Shown here piece by piece: positions 43,554 to 53,383 of a stretch of 64,000 bases of DNA. Location: positions 637,709 to 701,708 of the forward strand of contig MU001510.1 of NCBI GenBank assembly GCA_010093485.1, read 5' to 3'. The notes beneath the pieces are model-generated. The model ran no database searches. It saw only the letters and a program-made list of their open reading frames with translations, and had not been told where the DNA came from. Made by a program: the position numbers and the translations under genes. The stretch comes from Karstenula rhodostoma CBS 690.94. Taxonomy: Eukaryota > Ascomycota > Dothideomycetes > Pleosporales > Didymosphaeriaceae. Position 1 is the first letter of the stretch. Every line of letters begins with the position of its first letter.

Positions 43554-45221
43554 CTAGTTTTTCTTCCTCCCTTTCCTGAGGGGCGCGGCGGCTGGGAAGC
43601 CAACGCTAAGGAGCTGGCTCTCGAAGCGCTCGAATTCGTACCGATCAGAAATTGCATAGTCATGTTCCCAATATTCAGCAATGTCTTCTCCGTGTTCATC
43701 TTTCCCAATCTGTCTCAACATCTCATGAGTCGCCTTGTCGGGGCGCCAGTTCGCTACTTGCCACCAAAGTTGACGCTTGCCCTCAACCTGGTGGCCTCGA
43801 CAGTCCATGAACCCCTCGGTGTCTGAACTAGTGTAGACTAACCCCCAGACATTATTGGTATAGACACCCTTCTTCTTCTTATATTCTCCCATAGCATTGC
43901 TGCGAGCTGGTGCCCATAGCATTGCCTGCTTCAAACGGGGCATAAAAGAGATGGCTCGAGCAAAAGATTGCAGAAGTGGAACAATCGTTTCATCGTTGGG
44001 TACCGTACGTTCCTTCCCGTGAATGAAGTTGGTCCAATCGACTTCGTCGCAATGACGGAGGTTCGTGCGATCCACTTCGCTTTCAGCATAAGGAGGATAG
44101 TCGGATTCTTTTATTTCATATCCTTGCTTGCTCCCACCCTTGTCCGAGAAGTTGAAATACCAATCGCCAGATGGGCCCACAATCTGGAACATGACGTGTA
44201 GAGCTTGCAGGTTTGGCCAGAATGGGGAGGCACCCTCGGCGGGCCAGAATAGGGTAGGATCTATCAGAGCTGCGAGGCTGAGGCGACGGAGTTGATACGA
44301 CAGTACGCGTAGGCTGGAGCTGAGTGGATCGTGTCTCGCTGGCGTAACCAGATCGGCAAATGGCTCGCGTTGCTCAAATGCTACAGCTAGCGGGGCTAGG
44401 AAGTTGAGTCGAGCAACGCGTAAACCTGATATATGTGCAACATCGAGGATCCGAGCAAAGTCATGGCGTGAGTCTCGCCGGGGGCCAGCCCAGTCCTTCG
44501 TGATATATCGCTGCCGATAGTCCTCGTTGCAATCCAGCCATTCGTCACCGCTAATACTGCAATACAAAGCTGCAAGATTAGGAAATTTATTAGACAGATC
44601 AACTATTATGCGCAAATCAATTCTCCGAAGGGACACGGGGCCGTATTCAATATCAAAGGAGACTCTTATGCCATTCTCGATACGGAGCTCATATACAGAT
44701 GTGAGACTAGGTAGAGACTCATGTTCAAGGAGATGAACTCTCCAGCTAACGTAGGCTCGTTGGATGGAATAGTTCTCTCGATCGATGTGACGAGTCGGTG
44801 TATAGAGTGTAAGCTCGACCTTGCCGTGCGCTTTTTCGGAACGTGCAATATCTTCCGTCTCCTTGACAACCGAAAAAAAGAACTTGATCTGGTCCGTAAA
44901 GCTTTCATCGGCCTCCCGTAAATCCTCCTCGGAGTCGCGTACCGGATGGCCATCAGGGTGGGTTTCCCAATTAACCTTTTGATCCAATGCCAGGATGGTT
45001 GTCCTGAAGGTGAGATGCTGGAGATAGCCAAGACGCCGGCCCCCAAACGTGTTCACAAACCGGCGGGCGGTCTCTTTATTCAGCTCGAAATCACTAAAAG
45101 CGCCCGAGTACTTTTCGGCTGCAACTTGGAGTGCAGGTGACACGGTGAGTGTCTGTTTGAGGTCTTCAGTACTGAGATAGCTACTGATATGATCGACTAA
45201 CTCCTGTGGTAAGTTGTCCAT
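43554..45221 (-). CDS. F-box protein, 555 aa
   Basis: Single exon. The N-terminus MDNLPQELVDHISSYLSTEDLKQTLTVSP is a clear F-box, the segment that binds Skp1 in SCF ubiquitin ligases. The rest has no recognised repeat: beta/alpha-like segments such as LGYLQHLTFRTTI, FPNLAALYCSISGDEW, LSYQLRRLSLAALIDP and NLQALHVMFQIVGPSGDWYFNF suggest a degenerate leucine-rich or substrate-binding domain, as in the many orphan F-box proteins of Pezizomycotina. The C-terminus is basic (RKGRKKN). It has no introns, unlike most neighbours. Target unknown. Confidence 0.85.
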   Translation of the reverse strand: MDNLPQELVDHISSYLSTEDLKQTLTVSPALQVAAEKYSGAFSDFELNKETARRFVNTFGGRRLGYLQHLTFRTTILALDQKVNWETHPDGHPVRDSEEDLREADESFTDQIKFFFSVVKETEDIARSEKAHGKVELTLYTPTRHIDRENYSIQRAYVSWRVHLLEHESLPSLTSVYELRIENGIRVSFDIEYGPVSLRRIDLRIIVDLSNKFPNLAALYCSISGDEWLDCNEDYRQRYITKDWAGPRRDSRHDFARILDVAHISGLRVARLNFLAPLAVAFEQREPFADLVTPARHDPLSSSLRVLSYQLRRLSLAALIDPTLFWPAEGASPFWPNLQALHVMFQIVGPSGDWYFNFSDKGGSKQGYEIKESDYPPYAESEVDRTNLRHCDEVDWTNFIHGKERTVPNDETIVPLLQSFARAISFMPRLKQAMLWAPARSNAMGEYKKKKGVYTNNVWGLVYTSSDTEGFMDCRGHQVEGKRQLWWQVANWRPDKATHEMLRQIGKDEHGEDIAEYWEHDYAISDRYEFERFESQLLSVGFPAAAPLRKGRKKN

Positions 45222-45797
45222 GGTGTTGCGATTTCAGAGGCAGTCCGTGAAGGCAGCTGCGATAAGCGAATACTTGAACTCGGGAAACTGTCGCGTATAT
45301 CGGGTCTGCTTCTATAATAAAGCTTAAGGAACTTTATAAAGGGAATTTGAAGTCGGCGGGGTCGTTGAAATGGCTGTATTGTGGCGTCGGCATCAATTTG
45401 GCTTCGTTACGTACACTTTGGCAAACCCAGGGTATTTTATTTCGCAATCAACATGTACCGAAATTATTACAAGATAATTAAGTAATTGTCTGTATATATA
45501 GACTCTGATAGGTGTACGATTACTAAGTTGTGTGACATAAGCGAGCGATGCCTAACGCATGGCCAAGTATTGCCAAGTGTAGTAGTGCCGCCTTCATATC
45601 AGACTGTAACCAATCACTAATGAACGCGTGGCAGAAATGGTTTCAGGTGACGTTCGGCAAAGGCTGCATCGGTATAAAACTCAGGTGACAGAAGGCGAAG
45701 GGTAAACAACTCTTCCTCAAGTGCCCAGCAACGCTGAAGCAGCTCAATGAAAAAAGGTTTTTCGCGACAGCTTCCGGAAGTGCGGATAGAAGCGTCA
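45222..45797. other. Intergenic region, AT-rich
   Basis: Promoter side of the F-box gene and flank of the U2-like sequence. Noticeably AT-rich at 45400-45530. No ORF of interest. Confidence 0.45.
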
Positions 45798-45990
45798 CTG
45801 TGGCCTCGACTGTGAGCAAGCCCAGTGAGAAGAGGCCCAGGTATAAAAATAGGAATAATCTTAAATGAGTCCGTAGACTCGCTATATTAACATTAGCAAA
45901 GGCGGTAGTATATAGAGGTAGTGGAGAACTCACTTTTAGTGATTAAACTAAAAAGAACAGATACTACACTTGATCTAAGCCAAAGTCTAC
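45798..45990 (-). ncRNA. U2 spliceosomal snRNA-like sequence (gene or mutated copy)
   Basis: On the minus strand, ATCAAGTGTAGTATCTG (45974-45958) is the hallmark of U2 snRNA, including GUAGUA that pairs with intron branch sites. It is preceded by TTTGGCTTAG and followed by GTTCTTTTTAG, the stem IIa region. The hairpin TTTTTAGT...ACTAAAA (45954-45934) can still fold, although the usual C-G pair is T-A here. A run of T with a weak Sm-site look (ATTTTTA, 45850-45844) precedes CCTGGGCCTC. A terminal hairpin pairs GGCCTC (45837-45832) with GAGGCC (45807-45802). Total length is about 190 nt, as expected for U2. The 5' stem I is poorly matched and the Sm site lacks the usual GG, so it may be a RIP-damaged or diverged extra copy rather than the main gene. 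Confidence 0.75.
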
Positions 45991-46802
45991 AGAATGGGAT
46001 CATTTTAAACATCAAAACGGTTATTGTGCGTGTGCGGCTTGGCGAGGTCTAGCGATCGGAGGTTCGGCGATCGCTGGCGGGACTAGCACTGTAAAATACT
46101 TTGTATCGATTCTGGCTTATCACATTAGCTTACCGAAAACCATCAGACCATGTCACATACTTCAGATACTAAAAACGCAAAACTGTTAACGAGTGCGCAA
46201 TGTTTGTGTTCCGAAAAGATGCGCATATACTAATTTTACTTCCACCAATCACTACCTTGGCATCGGCTCATGTGCTAACGCTGATATTGGTGGCTGAAAC
46301 TAGACCTTGAAGTTAATTTAGTCAAACCAATTATACCACCTCTGATAGCGCTCAGCTCCGGGACCATTGTTGTTGGTGGCTGGAACATCCCGCAGAAGGT
46401 CGCAGAAGTTGAACAACGAAAGCCAATCGTTCGATTTGCCAAAATGGGAAAGTTTAAACGGTACCACTCATCTTAGCGATGGATTTCTGAGTGGTTACGT
46501 ACGAGCCTCGCTGCGCCCTTACATGATCAATCCCTGACGAAACCACATGCCTCTCGAGATGTAAAAGCTGATAATCATAAAACAATAATCACATCTTGGC
46601 TACTGATTAAGTAACCGCTTAAGTGCTATTGAATTGTCTTCGTGGTAGACAGAGCTGGAAGGGGGGAATGAATTTGGAGCAATGCAATGTGTACGAGGTG
46701 ATATGACGCGTGACAGGTCGTAGGTGCATACTGCACAGTGGAGTCTTGGTGGAGATTTAGCGCACGATGGATTTTAGTGATACGTAAGGGGCCAATAGAT
46801 GT
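45991..46802. other. Gene-poor AT-rich stretch
   Basis: No ORF or RNA recognised. It includes the upstream side of the U2-like sequence, where a TTTAAAA element lies about 15-20 bases before the presumed 5' end. Confidence 0.4.
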
Positions 46803-46975
46803 ATGAGGTGTTATCGGGTGTGCAAGGTGTCATCGGGTGTGAGCGGGTGCAAAAAGGGTCAATGGGTGCATATGAGATTATTAGGTGTGCGTGAGACGAT
46901 CGGGTGCGTATGGGATCATCGGGTGCATATGGAATCATCGAGTGCATATGGGATCATCGGGTGCGTAAGGGGTTT
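46803..46975 (+). repeat. Minisatellite with unit near GGGATCATCGGGTGCATAT
   Basis: Degenerate tandem units of about 18-20 nt containing ATC(G/A)GGTGC(A/G)TA; the cleanest copies run from about 46895 to 46970. Earlier copies (46805-46890) are more diverged (TCATCGGGTGTG, TCAATGGGTGCATATG). The open frame across it has no meaning of its own. Confidence 0.8.
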
Positions 46976-47268
46976 AGTACGTGAGGTGACATTCGTTTGA
47001 CTTAGGCTCAATGCCATGCACATCCAGCTGCCCGCCTGACTCCAAGCATATCTGCGTTCGCTAATTGGTCCAATGACCAAGACGCCAGCGAGCATGTACG
47101 ACGGAATCCGCGACCATTTGTGAGAATGGAGAAAGCAGCGCTTTCATGCTTGCAGACGTCTGACTACCAACTCCTCCGCCGTGCGTCTGCAATTGGCATC
47201 CACTGGGATTGAATTTGTATTCTTTTTGAATCCCAGCTTGAAGGTTGAGAAACAACCTTCTCGTCAAG
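46976..47268. other. Spacer between minisatellite and small gene
   Basis: Just under 300 bases. No feature recognised other than the leader of the gene at 47269. Confidence 0.4.
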
Positions 47269-47759
47269 ATGATTCCGCAGTCTTTACCAATGCCAAAACC
47301 CTTGAAAGAATGGCCCTTCATTCAACTTGGTCAGCCGGAAGAGACGGATAATGGATTAATCCGGGTGTCCTTTCTTCATCAACCCGATTACCCAAAGCAT
47401 GTGCGATGCCCAAGCTTGTGCGATATCCAATATTTTTGTCAGCCTTTAGATCGGAGCGAAAAAGAACATGCAGACAACAAAGAGCCCTACTATGTGCCAG
47501 TACTCATGTCGCCAAAGGACTGGGCAAGACTAGTACAACGCTTAAGAGATCCGAAAGAACAACGTGAGTAAAACTTACAGAGCAGGCCTCCTTATCTTAT
47601 GGACTAACTAAGTCTTTTCTAGAACGTTTCAAACAGTGGCGAAAATATGAGAACGACTTCATGGTGTATTTTGACAATGAGAGGAGAATTATGGATCTTT
47701 CTCAGAGGGAAAACGGCCTAGCACACGCGGACAGATCAAATCCTCCTCGAATTCTATGA
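47269..47759 (+). CDS. Orphan protein, 143 aa (two exons)
   Basis: Unrecognised. Exons 47269-47563 and 47623-47759; the 59-nt intron has a GTGAGT donor, a GACTAAC branch site and acceptor CTAG, and splits the codon after KEQ. The protein starts MIPQSLPMPKPLKEWPFIQLGQ, continues with PDYPKHVRCPSLCDIQYFCQPL (three cysteines), VLMSPKDWARLVQRLRDPKEQ and a charged helix RFKQWRKYENDFMVYFDNERR. No signal peptide, no membrane segment. Good splice signals make it credible; the upstream frame to 47245 lacks an ATG. Confidence 0.6.
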
Positions 47760-47902
47760 ATTTTGCTCAGTCACTTTTGATGAACTTTTTGTTTTGCTGG
47801 TGGTGTATGTGTCAGGCGATCCGCGATGTGCTGCCTTGATGACAACGCGAATCGCATTGCATCGAAGCCCGGTTCCTACGTAGGCGCTGGGTCTGCTTGT
47901 CA

Positions 47903-48241
47903 ATGGCGCGCTCTGACCAGCCCGCCGCCTCTGGCGAGTGCAGCTGGTGCCGCGAACGGAAATTCGCTTTGGTTGGCCGTGTCTATGCCAACTGCATAGA
48001 GCTCCGCAAATATATGGAGCTTCAGCAAAAGAAGAAGGACCGCGCTCGAAAGGCCGGCAAGGAGGCCCTTGACAGACATGGCAGCAAGCGGCAGAAAACT
48101 GATACGGCGGACGCTGACCAAGTTGACAGCGAAGACGAAGGCAGCGCGACGTCAACGGACACTTCTACAACCAGCGGTATCATAGTGTTGCCGCGAAATG
48201 ATTTGAACGCGGAGGCAATCACAACAAGTACGAAAAGATAA
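47903..48241 (+). CDS. Small protein with CxxCRERK motif, doubtful
   Basis: ATG at 47903 opens 112 codons: MARSDQPAASGECSWCRERKFALVGRV, a basic Lys/Gln helix (ELQQKKKDRARKAGKEAL), a bipartite basic patch (KRQK) and an acidic Ser/Thr-rich tail. The CxxC followed by basic residues and a nuclear-signal-like patch would fit a nuclear protein or a fragment of a larger DNA-binding or transposon protein. Composition is coding-like but there is no family match I can name. It may be the 3' exon of a longer gene. Confidence 0.38.
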   Translation: MARSDQPAASGECSWCRERKFALVGRVYANCIELRKYMELQQKKKDRARKAGKEALDRHGSKRQKTDTADADQVDSEDEGSATSTDTSTTSGIIVLPRNDLNAEAITTSTKR

Positions 48242-48351
48242 TCTCTACCAAATACTACAAAACAAACATGTCCTCCAAATACCATCTCTCTTGTTGAACT
48301 CGCCCACACACAAGCAATCCAACAGCGCGACGACTTTGCAGGGTCAAGGTT

Positions 48352-50444
48352 TCAAGCAGGCGTCGCTGTTTCACATTCGACGTCAATGTTTACGAGCGTC
48401 GAAGCTTCAACAACGCGACAAGGCGTCGCTGTGTCGCTCTCAGAAGCAGTGTCTGGGATCGTGGGTGCTTCAGACTCTGCTCTATTGGAAGGATAAGTGC
48501 AGGTCGCTGTGTCGCTCCCAGAAGCAGTGTCTGGGATCGTGAGTGCTTCAGACTCTGCTCTACTGGAAGTGTAGGTCACTGTGTCGCTCTCACAAGCAGT
48601 GTCTGGGATCGTGAGTTCTTCAGTCGCTGTGTCGCTCTCAGAAGCAGTGTCTGGGATCGTGGGTGCTTCAGACTCTGCTCTATTGGAAGTATAAGTGTAG
48701 GTCGCTGTGTCGCTCTCGGAAGCAGTGTCTGAGATCGTGGGTGCTTCAGACTCTGCTCTGAAAGTATCTGCGAGCCCACAATCTTCTATGGCCACACACT
48801 GTCGCAAAATCTCGGTGACATCTCGGTTGGGTGTATCCGGCTTCCTCTTTTGACCGCGCATGATGGTAGTGTCGCCGGTGTACTGCTGATGATATGCCAC
48901 GGTGGCTTCGTCAAACCGCGGGTGTTTAGCCCAGCCGTCGGCTGCAGAGGCATCCCATCTTTCAGCAGGGCACTCACAGATCAACCCTCGGAGAAGTGGT
49001 TGCATGAGCTCTGGGACGACCTCTGCCATGTGACTCTCGAGCACTTCGCTGATCCACTCCGAATAACTTGAATCGAGATGTAGGCCATAGCCAGGGTGAT
49101 GAACCCAGAAGCTATCCTTAGCAGGTTGCCAGGTAGAGAATAGCCGTAGAAGTACCAGCCCCATCGCCCACATGTCGACCTCCTTCCCACACTCTAGCTC
49201 GGAATGCCAATATTCTGGTGCCATGTAGCAAACGGTACCGCGATACATCTTAACCCGGTCAAGTCTCATTTCCAAGTCTCCCAGATCAGCGAGTTTGACG
49301 ATAGGCTGATGCGTCTGAAATTGGACGAGAATGTTGGCCGGCTTGATGTCACGGTGCACGTATTCTTTTCCGTGCATGAAGGCGACTGCGCTCATAAGTT
49401 GAGGTACGATGGAGAGCTTCTGAGCGATGGTAAGACTGGAGATCAAGCCATCCAGGCTGCTCTCTATGTACTCCATGATCAACCATGGTGGCTGCGTTTG
49501 GACAGGTGCCACCAGTAGATCCACAACCCGAACTATGTGTGGCTGAAGAAGCGGTTAGTGAGCGAATAACATGCTTGACAAGTACTTACGTGCGAAAGCT
49601 CGGATAGCCTGAGATATTCTGACTGCAGGCGATTGTAGATCTTGTGCCGTTGGGCCGATGTGTCGTTCTGATCATAGCAAGGTTCCTTCGCAGCGAAAAT
49701 TTGCTTGGTCTTCAATTCCATCACTTGAAAGACCGACCCAGTCTTCCCTGACCCTAGGTCCATATGTTCCAGCTTTTTGTATACTTTGTCATCTCTTCCG
49801 TGCCGCAGATGCAATGTCTCTGGTCCTTGAAGAGCGGTTCTTGGACAATAGCGCGGTAGGGCATCCATGTATGCCCGACAATGCGCTTCTATATGTCCCA
49901 GGAAACTGCGTTGCTCCGATTTCGTCAAGATAGGGCGCCATGCTTGGAAGCTGGAAAGGCCAAAGTTGACAGTGACGGGAGTAAGGTTCTCAAAATCGAC
50001 GTCGTGGTTTTGGCGAAGGATCAGGTCCCGATCCACACTTTCTTCGTGAATAGTAACTTTCACCGCGTTCCGATCAGTGAGTACGGTGAGACGTGGACAC
50101 TTGGTTTCCAGGTTGAAGTCGATCTGGAGGTGCTGCCTACTAATGCCTGACTCGTCGTTGCGCTCCGCGATCTGCACATCGCAAACTTCCACAAGCTTTG
50201 AGGAGCCTATCGTCCACCGGCCTGGATTGAACCCATGTCTATGAAATGCCAGAGCCAGGATCGGTCCATGGTTTGTGTTGGTAACCGCCTTCGGCCATCT
50301 CCGTGGTTGAGTTCCTTCAGGCATTTCGAACTTGAATCTGAAGTTTTCAGATAATTCGGTCACGTTTGGAAGATTTCGGAAGTTGCCGAGTATGAGGAAG
50401 TAGCGACTAAGATCGATATCATCTTGGGGAGCAATGAAACTCAT
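48352..50444 (-). CDS. FHA-domain serine/threonine kinase (Chk2/Rad53-like) with repetitive acidic tail
   Basis: Protein kinase of 681 aa in two exons, 50444-49590 and 49542-48352; the 47-nt GTAAGT intron with CACTAACC branch joins LSELSH to PHIVRVVDL. Residues 75-130 look like a forkhead-associated phosphothreonine-binding domain (GRWTIGSS, then S102-x-x-H105 in GISRQHLQIDF). The kinase domain starts with the glycine loop GSGKTGSVF (231-239), lysine K253 in FAAKEP, catalytic HRDIKPAN (D350), DLG in place of DFG at 371-373, and APEYW. After residue 545 comes a tail of five units like RAESEAPTIPDTASESDTAT. The FHA-kinase order recalls Rad53/Chk2/Dun1 damage kinases, but the sequence is divergent and lies among accessory genes. 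Kinase residues are intact. Confidence 0.85.
48424..48757 (-). repeat. Coding minisatellite in the kinase tail
   Basis: Five imperfect units of 42-75 nt. The shared plus-strand core is GCAGTGTCTG(G/A)GATCGTG(G/A), encoding TIPDTA/TISDTA with following SESDTAT. Units differ by loss of the TYTSNRAESEA part in one copy. In-frame throughout, so copy number can change without breaking the kinase. Confidence 0.88.
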
Positions 50445-51265
50445 TGTAGTTGAGTGGTTACAACAAATATGGATAGGAAGAGCAGATTCCCAAAGTAATT
50501 TGACGGAGAAAGAGCATGGCCCTGTTATTAGTAGGGTGCAGTACCGCGTCAACAGGGCGCCTACAACTCAGGTTCACCAAGGCCTTGAAGATATTCTAAC
50601 CAATCGAGCGACGCGAGCTATAATAGACTGAAACAGATCAATCAGGACATGTTCGCACGCATCCCTACTCGCGCTAACAGGATCTTGGCATCGAAGCAAG
50701 AGCAGATCAGCTGGTGGGCCTGGAGATTGTGTTCACCATGTTGCGACGTGGGTAGCGTGATGGCATATTACGGTACATCATTACTGAAATTATTGTGAAG
50801 TCACGGGCGCTTAGTTACATTAAACCAGTCCATCCAAAACAGGTCTAGACACGATCGCGTGCAGTGCTCCAGGTCGAGGACTGGAAGAGCTCACGGCGCA
50901 TGGGCCCCGCTCGGTCGATCAACAGCGCGCGCTGTGCAGGATACGCTAAACAAATCCGCGCCTAGGGGTCAAGTGTACGGCATCTGTCCACGTCAGGTCG
51001 TACCCCTGCTAGCCTGTGGGTGCGTTCCTTCCAATGGACTGCCTCTCACAGTAGGTGTACGAACCGATCCCCCCTCCTGCCACTCTAGCCGCTCTTGTCA
51101 GCCCAGTTGCCGCAGTGCCGCCATCTGTGTCGGCCATCTGTGTCAATTAAAATCTCAAGTTTCCAATTCGCAACTCGCGTCACGTTGCTTGCACATCCGA
51201 ACTCGTTGCTCCATAAATTCATAGCAGTTTATCCCCATCCTTCTGTTCTGAATCCATATGCATCG
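50445..51265. other. Intergenic region, no gene seen
   Basis: Promoter of the FHA-kinase gene and leader of the next gene. A domain-free ORF at 50859-51224 looks random. Confidence 0.45.
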
Positions 51266-51727
51266 ATGTCTACCGCGCTTTCTCGACAATGTCTAAGCGA
51301 GTTACCTCGGGAAACAGCCTCCGAACTGTTATTGAGCATCGTACAGAAACATTTATTATCTGAGCTTCCTTTGTTGGTTATACACTTCGCCCCATATACT
51401 CAGACTCCGTGCGAGACATGGTTGCTGGGATTCTGGAATCCTCCTCAAGGTGTCAGCATCCCGGTACTAGACGAGATTCCGTCCATCCGCTATGGCTTCG
51501 GAACTGAGTTTGCCTGCAAATTTGTCGAGATGGACAAAAAGAGTTGGACCAGGATTGCGGAGCAAGCCACCAAAGAGGCAGAGTTCGGTAATGCATCACG
51601 ATGGAGCTGAAGGTTTCTGGTTGCTAATCTACGCGAAGAAAGATACGACAAGCTCGACAAAGCTCTAACTACGACCGACACTTACGTTGACCTCCGCATC
51701 GTAAACAAGATTGCGAAAAGTGAATGA
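51266..51727 (+). pseudogene. Orphan ORF interrupted by in-frame TGA
   Basis: ATG at 51266 begins MSTALSRQCLSELPRETASE and runs 114 codons to a TGA at 51608-51610 (after GNASRWS). The same frame then continues for 38 coding-like codons (RFLVANLREERYDKLDKALT ... NKIAKSE) to a second TGA at 51725. No plausible intron spans the first TGA. The first part contains FAPYTQTPCETWLLGFWNPP and a helical N-terminus. Either a nonsense change (CGA to TGA fits the next Arg-rich context) truncated a 152-codon gene, or the shorter form is real. No family recognised. Confidence 0.5.
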
Positions 51728-52760
51728 AGGTCATCGAAGACGGCATGTTGCTTTCATCGTTCTTTGCGTGTGAACAAGGGTCATGTAAACCACGTGCGAA
51801 TAGCTAAGAGCTGTTCTCGGCAAACAATCCTGTACTGTATCTCAAAACGCATTCTCGCAGCTGCCGATGAGTATGCCGCTTTGTTGATGTGCTGTTGCGC
51901 ACGTATCCCTTGAATGTCTGACGAGGGATCACTGGCGTACATCAGACGTTAGTGTTGTACGCGGCTTATGCCTTGGGGTAATTTCAGAACAGAGACAGGG
52001 ATCATAGCACACCTTCGGTCACGGTGCAGGGATGTAGTACTCTCGCCTTCCTCCCCTCCTCCGAAACGGGGCGATCTCGAACGACTAGAAGTGCATGAGA
52101 AGGATTTCTGAATCCTTGGCGTCGAATAGCCCGGGTCTGGTGGTGTCTTGGAATTTGGGGAATAGACGGCTGTTGTCTACGCGAATTGGTGGGAGGCATT
52201 GTGGTTCAAGAAAGTTATTACTTTCTACGTTCTATCTGTTCGCCAAGGTATCGTTCGTCACGTCTTTGAAGAAATTTCTTGTCGTTGGATCGCCCTCGTC
52301 TCCCTCGCCCGCGGACTGTACCATGAGTTGAGGATGGAGGCATTGGCTACACCACGCGTGCCATGGTTCTGCGCAACGACGCCCACGTCAAATCGCTCTG
52401 ATTCGCGCGGGTATCGCCTGCGGCATGCAACAACAAGCCGGAAAGAACAAGTGGCTGATCGTGTGGCAACTGTAGTGCGGAGCTACGGGAGGGATTGGAG
52501 CAAAAAGTGCAAAAAGTGCAGACGAGTACAACAGGGACCCAGAACCATGTTGGCAGCGCATCTATTGGCTGAACCTTGCGCATCGCGCTCCAAGACCGGA
52601 TGTCAATTGGCTCAAGGACCTTCAGCCGACCCCACACACACTTAGCGCCAGCGGCTGCTGCACATCAGCGGCTGACTGCCACGCTACCGAAATTCGACCC
52701 CGCACCTCGTCGACTTCAGCACACATCGCCGAATACTCGAGCCCACTCCCCCACGCTGAC
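51728..52760. other. Gene-poor 1-kb stretch
   Basis: ORFs at 52095-52645 (plus) and 52347-52637 (minus) overlap and look random. No supported gene or repeat. Confidence 0.4.
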
Positions 52761-53168
52761 ATGGTGAAACGAGACCGATTTAACGTAAGTATAGCTACGC
52801 GTTGTATACTCCGGGTGACTTTAACTGTATCTCCAGGCCCTGGCCCGCAAGGTCTATAAGGGTTTCCCTGAGATTCATGGACAAACATTTGGGCAGATAT
52901 CTACAAAGAATTTAGACGAGTATGAAGCGAGGTTCATAGCCGAATTAAAGGAGGATGGATACCACTGGGAGGATATGGAACCGGCCGAGTTTAGAACAAA
53001 ATGGGAGACTGCATTAACGAACCTGGGTACGTTCCCTGGTGACGGAACCTTCCTAATCCCCCCTAACATACCTTACCAGCGAAGAAGTGGCGACGCGATA
53101 ACCCGACAAAATCTACAAAGTTACCATATGATCCAACCAAAGAAGGCACATCTAGTTCAGGCGCATAG
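52761..53168 (+). CDS. Orphan small protein, 100 aa (three exons)
   Basis: Unrecognised but well supported by splicing. Exons are 52761-52784 (MVKRDRFN), 52837-53026 and 53080-53168; intron donors are GTAAGT and GTACGT, and the second intron has a CCTAAC branch and TTACCAG acceptor. Splicing gives KVYKGFPEIHGQTFGQISTK, NLDEYEARFIAELKEDGYHW, EDMEPAEFRTKWETALTNLA and then KKWRRDNPTKSTKLPYDP, ending TSSSGA. Reading straight through the second intron would instead give an unconvincing C-terminus. It is mostly helical and charged, with no signal peptide or membrane segment. A DNA- or protein-binding helical module is conceivable but not shown. Confidence 0.62.
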
Positions 53169-53383
53169 ATAGGAGAATTCGATAATCACTGCATACCCCT
53201 GCTTTCGCTCGCTTCGGATATCTTGCCTTACTCCGTGCGACTTCCGTGCATTAGCTGCGTTTGAGCGTGTTCGTAATCAGATTGCGGTTGCCGGTCTGAG
53301 AAGGACTCACTTCACTGCCGAAACAACTTCGAGGGAAGAGTAACAGCACATGGAGGTCAAAACGAAACATGTAAAGCACTCAG

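Noticed and set aside
45643..45933. 96-aa minus-strand ORF
   Set aside because: It overlaps the U2-like sequence and has no coding signature beyond a chance hydrophobic stretch.
46803..47000. ORF across the GGGTGCATAT minisatellite
   Set aside because: The frame exists only because of the repeat units; no start context or flanking coding sequence.
52199..52645. 148-aa plus-strand ORF
   Set aside because: Composition is irregular, it overlaps an equally long minus-strand ORF, and no domain or splice site supports it.
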